Shown here piece after piece: positions 1 to 10,046 of a stretch of 64,000 nucleotides of DNA. Both the position numbers and the translations under genes were made by a program. The notes under the pieces were generated by a model. The model saw only the letters and a list, made by a program, of their open reading frames with translations, searched no databases and was not told the DNA's origin. Each line of letters starts with the position of its first letter. Within the stretch, counting starts at the first letter, position 1. Source of the DNA: Haloechinothrix alba (GTDB lineage Bacteria > Actinomycetota > Actinomycetes > Mycobacteriales > Pseudonocardiaceae); NCBI RefSeq assembly GCF_900188115.1, contig NZ_FZNW01000004.1, positions 124,001 to 188,000 on the forward strand, in the 5' to 3' direction.

Positions 1-528
1 CAGCACCGCGCCGAGCTCCTGCGCAGCCCCGATACCGCCGAGCACGCCCGCGCGGCCGTGCCTGCTCCACAGGTCGGCGGCAAGTGCCATGGTGACCGGC
101 AGTAGCGCGCCGCTGGCGACTCCCTGCACCACGCGCCCGGCCACGAGCACCGGCACTGTGGGGGCCACAGCAGTGAGCGTAGAGCCCGCCAGGAAGGCGG
201 CGAGGCAGATCTGCAGTACGCGCTTGCGGCCGTAGCGGTCGGAGGCCTGCCCGAGCAGCGGCATGGCGGCCACGTAACCGAGCAGGAAACCGGTCACGAC
301 CGGGGTGAGGCGTTCCAACCTGTTCAGCGGGATCCGCAGGTCCGCCATGATCTCGTTGAACAGGCCGATCACCACGTAGGTGTCCAGTGCACCGAGGAGC
401 ACGACCATGCCGCCCGCACCGATCGCGACCGACCGCGCACGGCGCGAGCCTGCTACGGGTCCAGCCGGGTCGTCCTCCGGAGCGGTCAGCGTGGCCCCCT
501 CGTGTTCGCTGCCTCGCGGCCGGCTCAT
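1..528 (-). CDS. MFS efflux transporter, P55/Rv1410c-like (N-terminal part)
   Basis: This is the first 176 residues of a major facilitator transporter; the rest lies beyond the window edge. The start ATG at 528 overlaps the TGA of the upstream lipoprotein gene (ATGA), so the two are translationally coupled. The visible part has a short cytoplasmic N-terminus, a first membrane helix, and the family A-like loop [11 protein letters not shown] between helices 2 and 3. In mycobacteria an LprG lipoprotein gene is directly followed by the P55 MFS gene, and the pair exports triacylglycerides and other lipids and affects drug tolerance. The same order here supports that role. The family call is firm; the substrate is inferred from context only. 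Confidence 0.85.
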   Translation of the reverse strand, partial: MSRPRGSEHEGATLTAPEDDPAGPVAGSRRARSVAIGAGGMVVLLGALDTYVVIGLFNEIMADLRIPLNRLERLTPVVTGFLLGYVAAMPLLGQASDRYGRKRVLQICLAAFLAGSTLTAVAPTVPVLVAGRVVQGVASGALLPVTMALAADLWSRHGRAGVLGGIGAAQELGAVL

Positions 529-1235
529 TCGGGCGGACTCACCGTGACCGGTTCGTTGACCTCGGACAGCGTGACGTCGACGGTCGGCGTCTCGTCGCCG
601 CCCGCTTCCGGGAAGGACAGCGTGACCTTGACGGGAAGGTGGTCCCGTTCCTCGTCCAGCCACAAAGTGATCTCCGCGTCGGACTCGACGCCGGGTATCA
701 GCTCGTCGATGACCTGGTGTTCCACGGTACCGGTCACCCTGTGGGTCTCGGTGCCGTCGACGGTGTCGGTTCCGGTTGTCTCCGCCTCCCGCACCTGGTC
801 GAGCAGGTGGGCCACGCCGCGCTCGGGGTCGAGCACGGCGGACGGGTCGTAGATCGAGGTGACCCGGTCGGCGGGGATCTCCTGGAAGCCTCCGGTGGGG
901 CCTTTCAGGTAGAGGGACTCCTCGTGCAGCACGAACTCCGACTCCACCAGCTGACCACCCATCGACACGGTGGCCACGCCCTGCGCGGCCCCGTACGGCC
1001 CGCCGTCGGTCGTCAGGTCCCCCTCGACCATCTGCACGGTCAGTCCGGGCACATCGCCGGTGGCCTGCAACGCGAAGTGCGCGCTCGTGACCTCACCGGC
1101 GGAGTCGGCGGCGGCGTCCAGTAGCGTGCCCGCGGCGGGCAGGTCCTCGTCGTCCGATGTGCACGCCGCCGCGGCCAGCGCGGTCGCGGCGACCAGGCAT
1201 GCCGTGCGGCGGACACGTTGTCGAAGCTGCAGCAT
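525..1235 (-). CDS. lprG: LprG/LppX-family lipoprotein
   Basis: A 236-residue secreted lipoprotein with a basic N-terminus, a hydrophobic signal segment and a lipobox ending at Cys25 (LAAAAC). The mature part resembles the LppX_LprAFG fold, whose pocket binds lipids: a VTSAHF-type opening, alternating beta-strand segments, and a late [13 protein letters not shown] strand. LprG carries triacylated lipids across the periplasmic space and works with the MFS protein encoded directly downstream, whose ATG overlaps this stop codon. TACCAT lies six bases before the ATG, suggesting a leaderless message. The symbol is given by family and by operon order. Confidence 0.82.
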   Translation of the reverse strand: MLQLRQRVRRTACLVAATALAAAACTSDDEDLPAAGTLLDAAADSAGEVTSAHFALQATGDVPGLTVQMVEGDLTTDGGPYGAAQGVATVSMGGQLVESEFVLHEESLYLKGPTGGFQEIPADRVTSIYDPSAVLDPERGVAHLLDQVREAETTGTDTVDGTETHRVTGTVEHQVIDELIPGVESDAEITLWLDEERDHLPVKVTLSFPEAGGDETPTVDVTLSEVNEPVTVSPPE

Positions 1236-1241
1236 TCCCGC

Positions 1242-1247
1242 ATGGTA
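1242..1247 (-). promoter_or_regulatory. -10 hexamer (TACCAT) of lprG
   Basis: TANNNT hexamer six bases upstream of the lprG ATG. This spacing puts the transcript start at the start codon, as in leaderless actinobacterial genes. Confidence 0.45.
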
Positions 1248-1256
1248 GACCGCGCG

Positions 1257-1709
1257 CTACGGCATGACGTTCGCGGCCAACGTGGCGCCCAGCTCCCAGC
1301 ACGTATCGAGATCCTCATTGCCGGGTTCGCCGGTGACGGTCACCGGCTCGGCCGCCTTCTCCCACCCGAGCCCGGTGATGATGCTCTCGATCCCGCGGGT
1401 GGTGCCCGACGTGTCGCTGCCCCCGTGCACGTAGTAGCTGAACGGCCTCCCCCTCGTGGCGTCCAGGCAGGGATAGTAGATCTGGTCGAAGAAGTGCTTG
1501 AGCGCCCCGGCCATGTAGCCGAGGTTCGCGGTCGTGCCGAGCAGGTAACCGTCGGCCTCGAGCACATCGGACGCCGTCGCGGCGAGCGCCGGCCTGCGTA
1601 CGACCGTCACGCCCTCGATCTCGTCGGTGGTCGCGCCGTCCACGACGGCCTCGAACATCGCCTGCACGTTCGGTGAGGGGGTGTGGTGCACGATCAACAT
1701 AGTGGACAT
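1257..1709 (-). CDS. Flavodoxin-like / NAD(P)H-dependent FMN reductase family protein
   Basis: About 150 residues with a flavodoxin-like fold. The N-terminal strand LIVHHTPSP forms the flavin phosphate-binding loop region. GTTANLGYMAGALKHFFDQ and CLDATRGRPFSYYVHGG match the conserved flavin-contact segments of small mycobacterial flavodoxin-family proteins. The ATG at 1709 is preferred because homologues start about two residues before LLIVHH; a GTG at 1727 would add six residues. The gene has no membrane segment and no obvious operon partner. The physiological electron donor and acceptor cannot be read from the sequence. Confidence 0.7.
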   Translation of the reverse strand: MSTMLIVHHTPSPNVQAMFEAVVDGATTDEIEGVTVVRRPALAATASDVLEADGYLLGTTANLGYMAGALKHFFDQIYYPCLDATRGRPFSYYVHGGSDTSGTTRGIESIITGLGWEKAAEPVTVTGEPGNEDLDTCWELGATLAANVMP

Positions 1710-1783
1710 GACCTCACTGTGCACCACGACGTTGCCGCGTGGAGCGCGGCCCGCGTACCCCGGCGGGTGAGCGGGTGGCTCGC

Positions 1784-3466
1784 TCAGCCCTCGAGCAGCG
1801 CGCGGGTGTCCGCGTGCAGAGCCGAGAGGGCGTTCGCCGCAACACGCCGTGCCTGCTGCAGAGCCTCGGGTGAGCCCTGCTCAGGGGGCGGTTCGACTAC
1901 CTCGAGGTAGGCCTTGATCTTGGGTTCGGTGCCGGACGGGCGCACGACGACGCGGACGCCCGCCCCGGTCAGGCGCAGCGTGTCGGACCCGGGAAGCAGG
2001 TCGTCGATGGTGACCGTACGCCCGGCGAGCTGTCGCGGCGGGTCGGACCGCAACTGCCGCATGATTCCCGGAAGCTCCCGGGAGGAGCGCACCCGTACCG
2101 TGACGGGGGCGGTCAGGTATACGCCGTGCTCGGTGGCCAGCTCGTCGAGCATCTGCCCGATCGACGAGCCTGCCGCTTTCCGGGACGCGGCGAGGTCGGC
2201 CGCGAGAACCGCGGCGGTGATGCCGTCCTTGTCCCGCACGGCTGCAGGGTCCGCGCACACCCCGAGGGCCTCCTCGTAGGCGTAGACCAGCCTGTCGCCG
2301 CCTGCGGCGCGTACCAGCCACTTGAACCCGGTCAGCGTCTCGGCGTAGCTCGCCCGGTGTGCGCGTGCGAGGGCAGCAAGCGCCGAGGAGGACACGATCG
2401 TCGTCGCGACGACCGGGTCGGGATGCCGCGCGCGATCCAGCGAGGCGAGCACGTGCTCGCCGAGCAGCGTCCCGGTCTCGTCCCCGGTCAGCATGCGGAA
2501 ACCACCGGAGACGTCGTGCGAGTCGTGCCGGGTCGGGATGCCGAGGGCACAGCGGTCGGCGTCCGGGTCGAGCGCGACGGCGAGATCGGCCCGGCAGGAC
2601 GCTGCGAGCTCGAGCAACCGGTCGCAGGCCCCGGCTTCCTCGGGGTTGGGGTAGGGCACGGTCGGGAAGTCGGGGTCCGGTTCGGCCTGCTCGGCAACCA
2701 CGACCACGTCGTCGAACCCGGCGTGGTGCAGCGCGGCGACAGCGGTGTCCGCGCCGACGCCGTGCAGCGGGGTGAGCGCGACACGTATCCCGCGTGCGGT
2801 GCCGCGGGGCATCGTGGCGGCACGCGAGACGTAGCGGTCGACCACGGCCGGGTCGGGGCGGTCCCAGGCACGGGACCGGGTCAGGCTCCTGACCTCCGGC
2901 GCCGCCTCGATCGACGCGGAGATCTCCGCATCGGCGGGCGGGACGATCTGCGCCCCGGAGGCGTCGTAGAGCTTGTAGCCGTTGTCGCTCGCGGGGTTGT
3001 GCGAGGCGGTGATCTGGATTCCCGCGGCCGCGCCGAGGTCTCGGACGGCGAATGCCAGCACCGGCGTGGGGACCGGTTCGTCGAACACGCTGACGGTCAG
3101 GCCCGCCCCGCAGAGCACGCCGGCGGCCTCGGTGGCCAGCTCTGCGGAACCGTGCCGGGCGTCCCTGCCGACGAGCACCCTCGCGCCGGTGTGCCCGTGC
3201 TCCTCGAGCCACCTGGCGACGCCCGCTGTGGTGCGGGCCACCACGGCCCTGTTTATGCCGTTCGGGCCCGCGCGGAGCGGGCCGCGCAGGCCGGCAGTGC
3301 CGAACGTCAGCGGTCCGGACATCCGGTCGTCGAGCTCCGCGGCGGCTTCGGTGTCCCCGGACGCGGCCCGGTCGGCCAGGTCGTGCAGCTCGGCGCGGCA
3401 GCGCTCGTCGACGTCGCCTGCCGCCCATCGGCGGGCGGCCTCGAGCACGCCAGGGTCCGGTGCCAT
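1784..3466 (-). CDS. pmmB: Phosphomannomutase/phosphoglucomutase
   Basis: About 560 residues of the alpha-D-phosphohexomutase family, which interconverts hexose 1- and 6-phosphates through a phosphoserine. Visible elements are FGTAGLRG near residue 56, the phosphoserine loop TASHNP with Ser near 155, the metal-binding DPDADR near 300, the sugar-binding GDETG segment, and the C-terminal phosphate-binding RPSGTEPK. The ATG at 3466 overlaps the TGA of deoD (TGATG); a GTG lies three bases earlier. Coupling to purine nucleoside phosphorylase matches deoD-pmmB in mycobacteria and suggests disposal of (deoxy)ribose 1-phosphate, since phosphopentomutase activity occurs in this branch. The preferred substrate is not certain. 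Confidence 0.88.
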   Translation of the reverse strand: MAPDPGVLEAARRWAAGDVDERCRAELHDLADRAASGDTEAAAELDDRMSGPLTFGTAGLRGPLRAGPNGINRAVVARTTAGVARWLEEHGHTGARVLVGRDARHGSAELATEAAGVLCGAGLTVSVFDEPVPTPVLAFAVRDLGAAAGIQITASHNPASDNGYKLYDASGAQIVPPADAEISASIEAAPEVRSLTRSRAWDRPDPAVVDRYVSRAATMPRGTARGIRVALTPLHGVGADTAVAALHHAGFDDVVVVAEQAEPDPDFPTVPYPNPEEAGACDRLLELAASCRADLAVALDPDADRCALGIPTRHDSHDVSGGFRMLTGDETGTLLGEHVLASLDRARHPDPVVATTIVSSSALAALARAHRASYAETLTGFKWLVRAAGGDRLVYAYEEALGVCADPAAVRDKDGITAAVLAADLAASRKAAGSSIGQMLDELATEHGVYLTAPVTVRVRSSRELPGIMRQLRSDPPRQLAGRTVTIDDLLPGSDTLRLTGAGVRVVVRPSGTEPKIKAYLEVVEPPPEQGSPEALQQARRVAANALSALHADTRALLEG

Positions 3467-4263
3467 CACGTCGCCGAGATCAGCTCGACGAGCAGCTCGC
3501 CCATCCGCCTGGCGGAGGCCTGTCCCGCCGCGAGTACCTCCTCGTGGTCGAGCGGCTGCCCGGTGATCCCGGCCGCGGCGTTGGTCACAAGCGACAGCCC
3601 GAACACCTCGACCCCGGCGGCTCGACAGGCGATGGCCTCGAGCACGGTGGACATCCCGACCAGGTCCGCCCCCATCGTGCGCAGCATCCGGATCTCCGCG
3701 GGGGTCTCGAAGTGCGGGCCGGGAAGGCCCGCGTAGACGCCCTCGCGCAACGTGGGGTCGATCCGCCTGGCGTGCTCGCGCAAGCGAGGTGAGTAGAGGT
3801 CGGTGAGGTCGACGAACGACGCGCCCGTCAGTGGGGACCGCGCGGTGAGGTTGAGGTGGTCGCTGATCAGGACCGGCTGGCCGACCTCGTGGTCCTCATC
3901 GAGCCCGCCTGCCGCGTTGGTGAGCAACACGGTGCCGACGCCGGTCGCCGCGGCCGTACGCACGCCGTGGACCACCGGTTCGATGCCCTTGCCCTCGTAG
4001 AGGTGGGTGCGGCCGAGCAACACGAGGACGCTTCGCCCCCCGATCCGAAGTGAGCGAAGCGTTCCGGCGTGCCCGACGGCTCCCGGCTCGGCGAAGCCCG
4101 CCAGGTCACCAAGATCGAGCTCGGCGTCCGGTTCACCGAGCACGTCGGCGGCGGGGCGCCAGCCTGAGCCGAGCACGACAGCCACATCGTGCGCCTGCCG
4201 ACCGGTCCGAGCCGCGATCTCGCTCGCCGCGCCCGCCGCCTGCCGGGCGGGGTCCTCGTGCAC
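3466..4263 (-). CDS. deoD: Purine nucleoside phosphorylase
   Basis: A 265-residue trimeric-type (PNP/MTAP class) purine nucleoside phosphorylase, which splits nucleosides with phosphate into base and (deoxy)ribose 1-phosphate for salvage. Diagnostic segments are the phosphate loop LGSGW (31-35), GRTHLYEG (84-91), LTNAAGG (114-120), the HFETPAE segment, MSTVLEA (204-210) and the base-binding VTNAA with Asn228. It is translated from GTG behind a GAGGAG Shine-Dalgarno and is coupled to the mutase gene downstream. The symbol follows mycobacterial usage; the protein is not the hexameric E. coli DeoD type. Confidence 0.9.
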   Translation of the reverse strand: MHEDPARQAAGAASEIAARTGRQAHDVAVVLGSGWRPAADVLGEPDAELDLGDLAGFAEPGAVGHAGTLRSLRIGGRSVLVLLGRTHLYEGKGIEPVVHGVRTAAATGVGTVLLTNAAGGLDEDHEVGQPVLISDHLNLTARSPLTGASFVDLTDLYSPRLREHARRIDPTLREGVYAGLPGPHFETPAEIRMLRTMGADLVGMSTVLEAIACRAAGVEVFGLSLVTNAAAGITGQPLDHEEVLAAGQASARRMGELLVELISAT

Positions 4264-4300
4264 GTACTCCTCGCTGATAGCAGACTCCTTCCGCTTCTCG

Positions 4301-4365
4301 CCCGTACCGGCCGCCCGTACCGGCCGCCCGTACCGACCGCCCGTACCGACCGCCCGTACCGACCG
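4301..4365. repeat. Five tandem 13-bp repeats
   Basis: Five consecutive copies of CCCGTACCGRCCG fill the gap between the VWA-protein gene and deoD. The first two copies have G and the last three have A at the tenth base. They are followed by related inverted segments (GGTCGGTACCGACC around 4384-4397). The array lies in the deoD upstream region and could be a protein-binding array or a hairpin-forming mRNA leader; no function can be assigned. Confidence 0.85.
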
Positions 4366-4404
4366 GCTGTGCCGGTCGCTGCCGGTCGGTACCGACCTTT
4401 CCGG

Positions 4405-6138
4405 TCAACACCCAGGAGTATCGCAGGCAAGGGCGGACAGCGAGTCGAAGAAGATCTCCTCGAGGTCGCCGATCTGCTCCGAGAGGAACACCTCACCGCC
4501 GGTGATCTCGGATATCTCCGTCAGCTCCGCGGGGTCTACGTCGGTGCCGAGGCCGATGAACACGACCGGCACCGCCTTCCCGGCGCCGGTGTGCGAGTCG
4601 AGCTCGGCGAGGAGCTCCTCCCGTGAGATGCCGTCCGGGTTCTCGTCCGCGCCGTCGGTGAAGATGATGATCACACTGAGCTGTTCCTCGTCGCGGGCGT
4701 CGAGCATCTCCTCGTAGGCGGCCAGCGTGGTGTCGTACAGGGCTGTGGGGCCGCCCGGCTCGGAAACCTTCTCGTCGAGCTTCTGCGGCAGACCATCGGC
4801 GAGGTGCGTGCTCACCTCCTGCCACGGGGACAGGAGCCTGTGATGCTTGTCACCGTCGAGTTCGTGACCGAACTCCCAGTGGGAGACATCGGTGCCCGGC
4901 CGGAGCAGGTGCATTCCCTGGGCGACGGCGTCCACGGTGGCTTCCATCCGGGTGACCTCGGTGCCCGGGACGGCGGCGTTCATGGAGCCGGACACGTCGA
5001 GCACCACAAGCATCCTGCCTTCCTTGGACACCGTGGACCACTTCTCAAGGGCCGACTCGGCGCGGTCGGAGCTCGGTGGCGGTCCCACGGGGCCTGCGTC
5101 GGTGCGCACCGCCCGGTTCACGGCGGCATCGGATTCCGCGTGCCCCGTGGCCGTCTCCATGGCGTTCCCGGAGAGCACGCCATCCACGTCGCGGAAGCCG
5201 TGCGCGGCAAGCCGCTCGGCGGCGGCCTCACTGAACAACGCGTCGCGGAACAGCTCGGCGGACTCGCGTCGCTCGTCATCGCCGTCGGCGAGCACGACGG
5301 CCGGGTAGTCCAGCCACGGCGTGGGTACCTCGGGGTAGGCAGTCACGATCGGCGCCGGGCTGTCCTTCTCCTCGTGCGTACCGGGGATCACCTGCTGTTC
5401 GCTTGTGGGGAAGGCGTCGACTGTGGGCTCCGTTCCTCCTCCTGGAAGCCGGTTGAACGGGTTGTCCGATGGCGCGATCGCGTGCTTGGCCATCGCCTGC
5501 ACGATGCGTGTGCGGGTGCCGTCGTCCCAGTCGTGCGCGCCGATGCTCATCACCGCGATCAGCGAGGCGGCGCTGGCGTTGGGGTCCACAGCGCCGGGCA
5601 CGGCGTCCTCGTGGAGTACGCGGGTCCAGGTGAGCTGCTCATCCGGCCACCCGACGTCGCTCGCGTGCTCGTCGGTTGTCGCCAGCACGACCGGGCTGGT
5701 CGCTATCGAGGAGCCGTGCTCGGGTACGGACTCGTCCTCGGCGTGGGTTCGTTTGAGCCAGAGCGTGGAGTCGGGGATCCACAGGGCGGTGCTGCCGTCC
5801 CCGGCGTGGTCCGGGCCCCCGTTGTCGGCGTGGTAGGCCCCGGCCACCGACGCCGGCTCGGTGGCACGGATCTCGGGGTCGAGACAGGCTGCCTTTCCGT
5901 CCGCGTCCGGGAGGTCCTCTTCGGCGAACTCGGTGAGAGCGGGCGCGATGCTCGGGGCCGCATCCACGATGAACGGCTCGTCGCCGCCGCAGCCTGGCCC
6001 GTCGAAGACTCCCCAGGCCAGCCCCGCGGCCGCGACGAGAGCCGCGACGAGGCCGGAGACCGCCGCCGCGATCGTCCCGGTACGCCGCCGTGCGCGCGGG
6101 CCGGAGCGATGTCGTCCACTCACGGTGCGTGCCCCCAT
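4405..6138 (-). CDS. Secreted/anchored substrate-binding plus VWA-domain protein
   Basis: A 577-residue protein with an arginine-rich N-terminus, one membrane/signal segment (about 22-44), an extracellular region resembling bacterial solute-binding domains (about 50-320), and a C-terminal von Willebrand A domain. The MIDAS metal site starts DVSGSM at 381-386, and the later TDGADENPDG segment fits the metal-site aspartate loop. Actinobacteria have a family of SBP-VWA proteins like this; their ligands are largely unknown. The divalent-metal-dependent adhesion fold suggests protein or surface binding outside the cell. It lies 139 bp downstream of a receptor kinase gene on the same strand, so the two may be co-transcribed. 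Confidence 0.75.
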   Translation of the reverse strand: MGARTVSGRHRSGPRARRRTGTIAAAVSGLVAALVAAAGLAWGVFDGPGCGGDEPFIVDAAPSIAPALTEFAEEDLPDADGKAACLDPEIRATEPASVAGAYHADNGGPDHAGDGSTALWIPDSTLWLKRTHAEDESVPEHGSSIATSPVVLATTDEHASDVGWPDEQLTWTRVLHEDAVPGAVDPNASAASLIAVMSIGAHDWDDGTRTRIVQAMAKHAIAPSDNPFNRLPGGGTEPTVDAFPTSEQQVIPGTHEEKDSPAPIVTAYPEVPTPWLDYPAVVLADGDDERRESAELFRDALFSEAAAERLAAHGFRDVDGVLSGNAMETATGHAESDAAVNRAVRTDAGPVGPPPSSDRAESALEKWSTVSKEGRMLVVLDVSGSMNAAVPGTEVTRMEATVDAVAQGMHLLRPGTDVSHWEFGHELDGDKHHRLLSPWQEVSTHLADGLPQKLDEKVSEPGGPTALYDTTLAAYEEMLDARDEEQLSVIIIFTDGADENPDGISREELLAELDSHTGAGKAVPVVFIGLGTDVDPAELTEISEITGGEVFLSEQIGDLEEIFFDSLSALACDTPGC

Positions 6139-6277
6139 ATCGTTCCATTGATCACTCAGTCAGGTGATTTTTCGCTATTGTGCTACGGAGTGCAAGGCTT
6201 CCCGGTCGCAGGCTCTCGAGTGCGGCTACCGGCACGGAGGCAGCATGCGGGCGCCGGGCCCGTGCGGTCGCCGCGCG

Positions 6278-8011
6278 TCAGCCGAGCACCGTGAAGCCCG
6301 GCGCGACCCGTTCGGTCAGCATCCGGTGCCCGGCGTCCTCGTCGCGGGTGGGCACGGTCACGCCGACCAGCCACATCTCGTTGCCGGATCGTGCGAGGTG
6401 GGCTGTCGTGGTGCGCCTCGGTACATGCGCTTCGTGGTCGCCGTCGGCAGGAACGCGGTAGCATACGGCCGTCGACGCTTCTGTGCCTTCGGGCGGATCC
6501 ACGACTTCCCGCGTACCGAGCTCGATGCCTCCCCTGTGCACCTCCGTATGGAGCTCGTCGAGGTAGTCGTCGAGTTCGTAATGGACGAAGTAGTCCGGGA
6601 AACGCTCGACCGTGATGACGGCGGCTCCGTCGCCGGAGACGTACTCGGTCCGGGTGCTCGCCGGTAGCTCGCGGAAGTCGTGCCTGCTCACGAAGGTGGC
6701 CCACCCCTGCGGGACGGGGACGGTGAACGGTGCAGCACCGGCCCCGCTCGTGCTGCCCGCGTTTCCCGTGCGGCTGCCGTACCGGTAGGCGTACTCGCCG
6801 GTGGAACCGTCGCCTGCCCCGCCGCCGAGCGCGGTGGCAGGCAGGATCTCGGCACCTGCTGTCCAGCGTGTGGCTGCGGTGCCTGCCAAGGCGGACAGGC
6901 AGAACAGCAGCACGGCCGCCACGGCGAGCGCCACCGAGGTCGCCGGACCGCCGGTGCTGGCCGTGTCCCGCTCGCGGAACGGCAACGGCCCGGGGTCGGT
7001 TGCCAGCGGCGCCGCCGGCTCGGGGGCGGCCTCCTCCTGCGGGGAGTCCGGGGTGGCACCTGCGCCGCGCGCAGCGCCGGGCGGCCCGGCACCCTCCGGA
7101 GCACCGTCGGCCCCGACTCCCGTGTGCGGAAACAACGATTCCTGGAACAGCTGCGCGCCGGGCGCGGCTCGGTGGGCGGCGAGTGCCTGCCGAACCTCGG
7201 GCGGTCTCGGCCGGAGCCGGGGGTCCTTCTGCATCAGCGCGGTGACGATGTCGGAGAGAGGGCCGTCCGGCAGCCGCGGTACGGGGTCGTGCGAAACCGC
7301 GCGGACCGTCGCCATGGCGTCGTCGGCCTCGTCGTACGGCGGGTGCCCGGACAGCGCGGCGAACACGGTCGCGCCGAGTCCCCACAGGTCGGCCTCCGGG
7401 CCCGCGCCGTGCCCGGAGGCGACCTCGGGGGCCATGTACGCGGGGGAGCCGAGCAGGAGGTGCCCGCTGTCCCGCGCCGCGTCGGTGGCGTGCGCGGCGA
7501 TCCCGAAGTCGGTGAGCTTGGCCCTGCCGTCCCGGCAGACCAGCACGTTGCCGGGTTTGACGTCGCGGTGGGTGACCCCTGCGGCCTCCGCTGCCTCCAA
7601 CGCCGCGGCGACCGCGTCGGCGACCGTGGCGACCTGTGGCACCGACAGCGGCCCGAGGTCGGCGATGAGCCCTGCGAGGTTGCGTGCCGGTAGCAGCTCC
7701 ATCACGATGCACGGCTCGCCGCCGGAGGTGACCACGTCGTGCAGGGTGATCACGTTGGGGTGGCTGATCCCAGCGACGGCGCGGGCCTCGCGCAGCGTGC
7801 GCTGCCGCATCCGCTCAGCCGTCTCGGCGGGTAGGGCGTGCTCGAGGTACACGAGCTTGACGGCCACCCATCGATGCAGGAAGTCGTCGAAGGCCGACCA
7901 CACGGTGCCCATCGCCCCGGTGCCGAGCGGGACGTGCAGGCGGTAGCGGTCCGCGACGACGAGAGGCTCGCCGGCGCTCCCGCCCGCGGGACCTGAATCG
8001 TGCGATGCCAC
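6278..8011 (-). CDS. Transmembrane PknB-type serine/threonine protein kinase
   Basis: A 577-residue Hanks-type receptor kinase. The catalytic domain (about 20-285) has the glycine loop GTGAMG (30-35), VAVK with Lys52, HRDVKPGN (148-155), DFG (168-170), and APE (194-196). A proline/alanine-rich juxtamembrane linker leads to one membrane helix (about 358-380). The extracellular C-terminal domain of about 190 residues is neither PASTA nor beta-propeller; its PQGWATFVS opening recalls the PsbP/lipoprotein-like sensor domains of actinobacterial kinases. All catalytic residues are present, so it should be active. It probably senses an envelope signal. The VWA-protein gene downstream is a plausible partner by position only. 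Confidence 0.88.
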   Translation of the reverse strand: MASHDSGPAGGSAGEPLVVADRYRLHVPLGTGAMGTVWSAFDDFLHRWVAVKLVYLEHALPAETAERMRQRTLREARAVAGISHPNVITLHDVVTSGGEPCIVMELLPARNLAGLIADLGPLSVPQVATVADAVAAALEAAEAAGVTHRDVKPGNVLVCRDGRAKLTDFGIAAHATDAARDSGHLLLGSPAYMAPEVASGHGAGPEADLWGLGATVFAALSGHPPYDEADDAMATVRAVSHDPVPRLPDGPLSDIVTALMQKDPRLRPRPPEVRQALAAHRAAPGAQLFQESLFPHTGVGADGAPEGAGPPGAARGAGATPDSPQEEAAPEPAAPLATDPGPLPFRERDTASTGGPATSVALAVAAVLLFCLSALAGTAATRWTAGAEILPATALGGGAGDGSTGEYAYRYGSRTGNAGSTSGAGAAPFTVPVPQGWATFVSRHDFRELPASTRTEYVSGDGAAVITVERFPDYFVHYELDDYLDELHTEVHRGGIELGTREVVDPPEGTEASTAVCYRVPADGDHEAHVPRRTTTAHLARSGNEMWLVGVTVPTRDEDAGHRMLTERVAPGFTVLG

Positions 8012-8134
8012 ACACGTATTGTGTCGGACGCAGCTCGCTGTGTCCGAGCTGACGAGGTCGAATGCACCGGAACGTGGCCCGATCGAGTCGCGCGAGGGCG
8101 ACCCGCGTCACATCGTGTCGCGTGCGTTTGGCTT

Positions 8135-8140
8135 TAGCAT
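8135..8140 (+). promoter_or_regulatory. -10 hexamer (TAGCAT) of mutA
   Basis: TANNNT hexamer eight bases before the chosen mutA ATG at 8149. It argues against the longer in-frame GTG start at 8062, which would put the promoter inside the gene. Confidence 0.4.
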
Positions 8141-8148
8141 GGCGAGTT

Positions 8149-10046
8149 ATGACAACGTCGTCCGCGCCAGAGGAACTCACCCTTGGCGGCGAGTTCCCGA
8201 CCCCGACCCGTGAGCAGTGGCGGGAACAGGTGGCTGCCGCGCTCCGCAAGACCGGCATGCTCGACGCGGAGTCCGCGCCGGCCGAGCCCGAACGCCTGCT
8301 GATCAGCACCACCTACGACGGTATCGCCAGGGACCCGCTGTACACGGCGGAGGACGTTCCGGCGAGCGCGGGTGAGCCAGGGCTGCCGGGGTTGCCCCCG
8401 TACATCCGGGGCGACCAGCCCGAAGGCAGGGTGGTGACGGGGTGGGACACCCGGGTGCGGCACGCCGATCCGGACGTCGCCGCGACCAACCGCGCCATAC
8501 TGGCCGACCTGGAGAACGGGGCCAACTCGATCTGGCTGCGGACCGGAACGGCAGGCGGTGACGCCGTCCCGCTCGACTCCCTCGCCGACGCGCTGGCCGG
8601 CGTGCACATCGACCTCGCCCCCGTGGTCCTCGACGCGGGTGCGGACTACCCGGCCGCCGCCGAGGCCCTGCTCGAGCTCTTCGCCGATCAGGACATCCCG
8701 GCGAGCACGGCGGTCGGCACGCTCGGTGCCGACCCGGTGGGGCTGCGCGCCGGCACGGGCCGGGCACACGACATCTCCCAGGCCGTGGAGCTGGCGTTGC
8801 GCGTGTCCGGCACCTACGAGCACGTGCGCGCGATCACGGTGGACGCGTTGCCGTACCACGAGGCGGGCGGTTCCGACGCCCAGGAGCTCGGTGCGTCGAT
8901 GGCGGGCGCCGTCGCGTACCTGCGGGCCCTGACCGCTGCGGGGTTGCCCCCGGATGCCGCGGCGGCCCAGCTCGAGTTCCGCTACGCGGCAAGTACCGAC
9001 CAGTTCCTGACCATCGCCAAGCTACGCGCCGCGCGGCGGATGTGGGCGCGGGTGTGCGAGGTCTGCGGCGTGAGCTCGTCCGCGGCCGCCCAGCGCCAGC
9101 ATGCCGTGACGTCCCCTGCGTCGCTGACCACCCGCGACCCGTGGGTGAACATGCTGCGCGGGACCGTGGCCTGCTTCGCGGCCGCTGTCGGCGGCGCCAA
9201 CGCGATCACCGTGCAGCCCTTCGACGCCGCCATCGGCAAGCCGGACGGCTTCGCACGGCGGATCGCGCGCAACACGAGCTCGATCCTGTTCGCCGAGTCC
9301 AAACTGGCCGGTGTCACCGACCCGGCGGGCGGTTCCTGGTACGTGGAGAGCCTGACCGACGCCCTCGCGCACGCGGCATGGCAGGAGTTCCAGGCGATCG
9401 AGGCCGCGGGCGGTATCGAGGCCGCACTGGACTCCGGCTTCGTGGCCGAGCGGCTCGAGCGAACCTGGCAGCAGCGGTCCGCGCGGCTGGCGACGCGGGA
9501 CGACCCGATCACGGGGGTGAGCGAGTACCCGCTGCTCGGTGAGGAGCCGGTGCGGCGCGAACCATGGCCGGAAAGCACGGACCGGTCCGGCGGGCTGCCG
9601 AGACGCCGGTACGCGCAGGCCTACGAGGAGCTGCGGGACCGTTCGGACGCGCACCTGGCCACGCACGGCAGGCGTCCGCGGGTCTTCCTCGCGACGCTCG
9701 GCCCGCTCGCCGCGCACACCGCGCGGGCGGCGTTCGCCGCCAACCTCTTCGAGGCAGGCGGCATCGAGGCGGTCGATCCCGGGGAGACGGCGACGATCGA
9801 GGAGCTGGTCGCGGCCTACACGCGCAGCGAGACGGCGGCGGTGTGCCTGTGCGGGACCGACTCCGCCTACCGCGAGCAGGCAGGTGCGGTGGTCGAGGCG
9901 CTGCGCGCGGCGGGAGCCGAGGCTGTGCTGCTCGCCGGCAAACCGGACGAGCAGCACCGGCGCGCAGGGGTCACCGAGTTCGTGCACACCGGCTGTGACG
10001 CGCTCGGCGTCCTCACCGCGACCCTGGACACGTTGGGAGTGGCCCG

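Noticed and set aside
4301-4365. Short tandem repeats as a CRISPR array
   Set aside because: Units are 13 bp and directly adjacent with no spacers; no cas genes.
8062-8148. Longer N-terminus for MutA
   Set aside because: The 29 extra residues are Arg-rich and unconserved, and the -10-like TAGCAT lies inside them.
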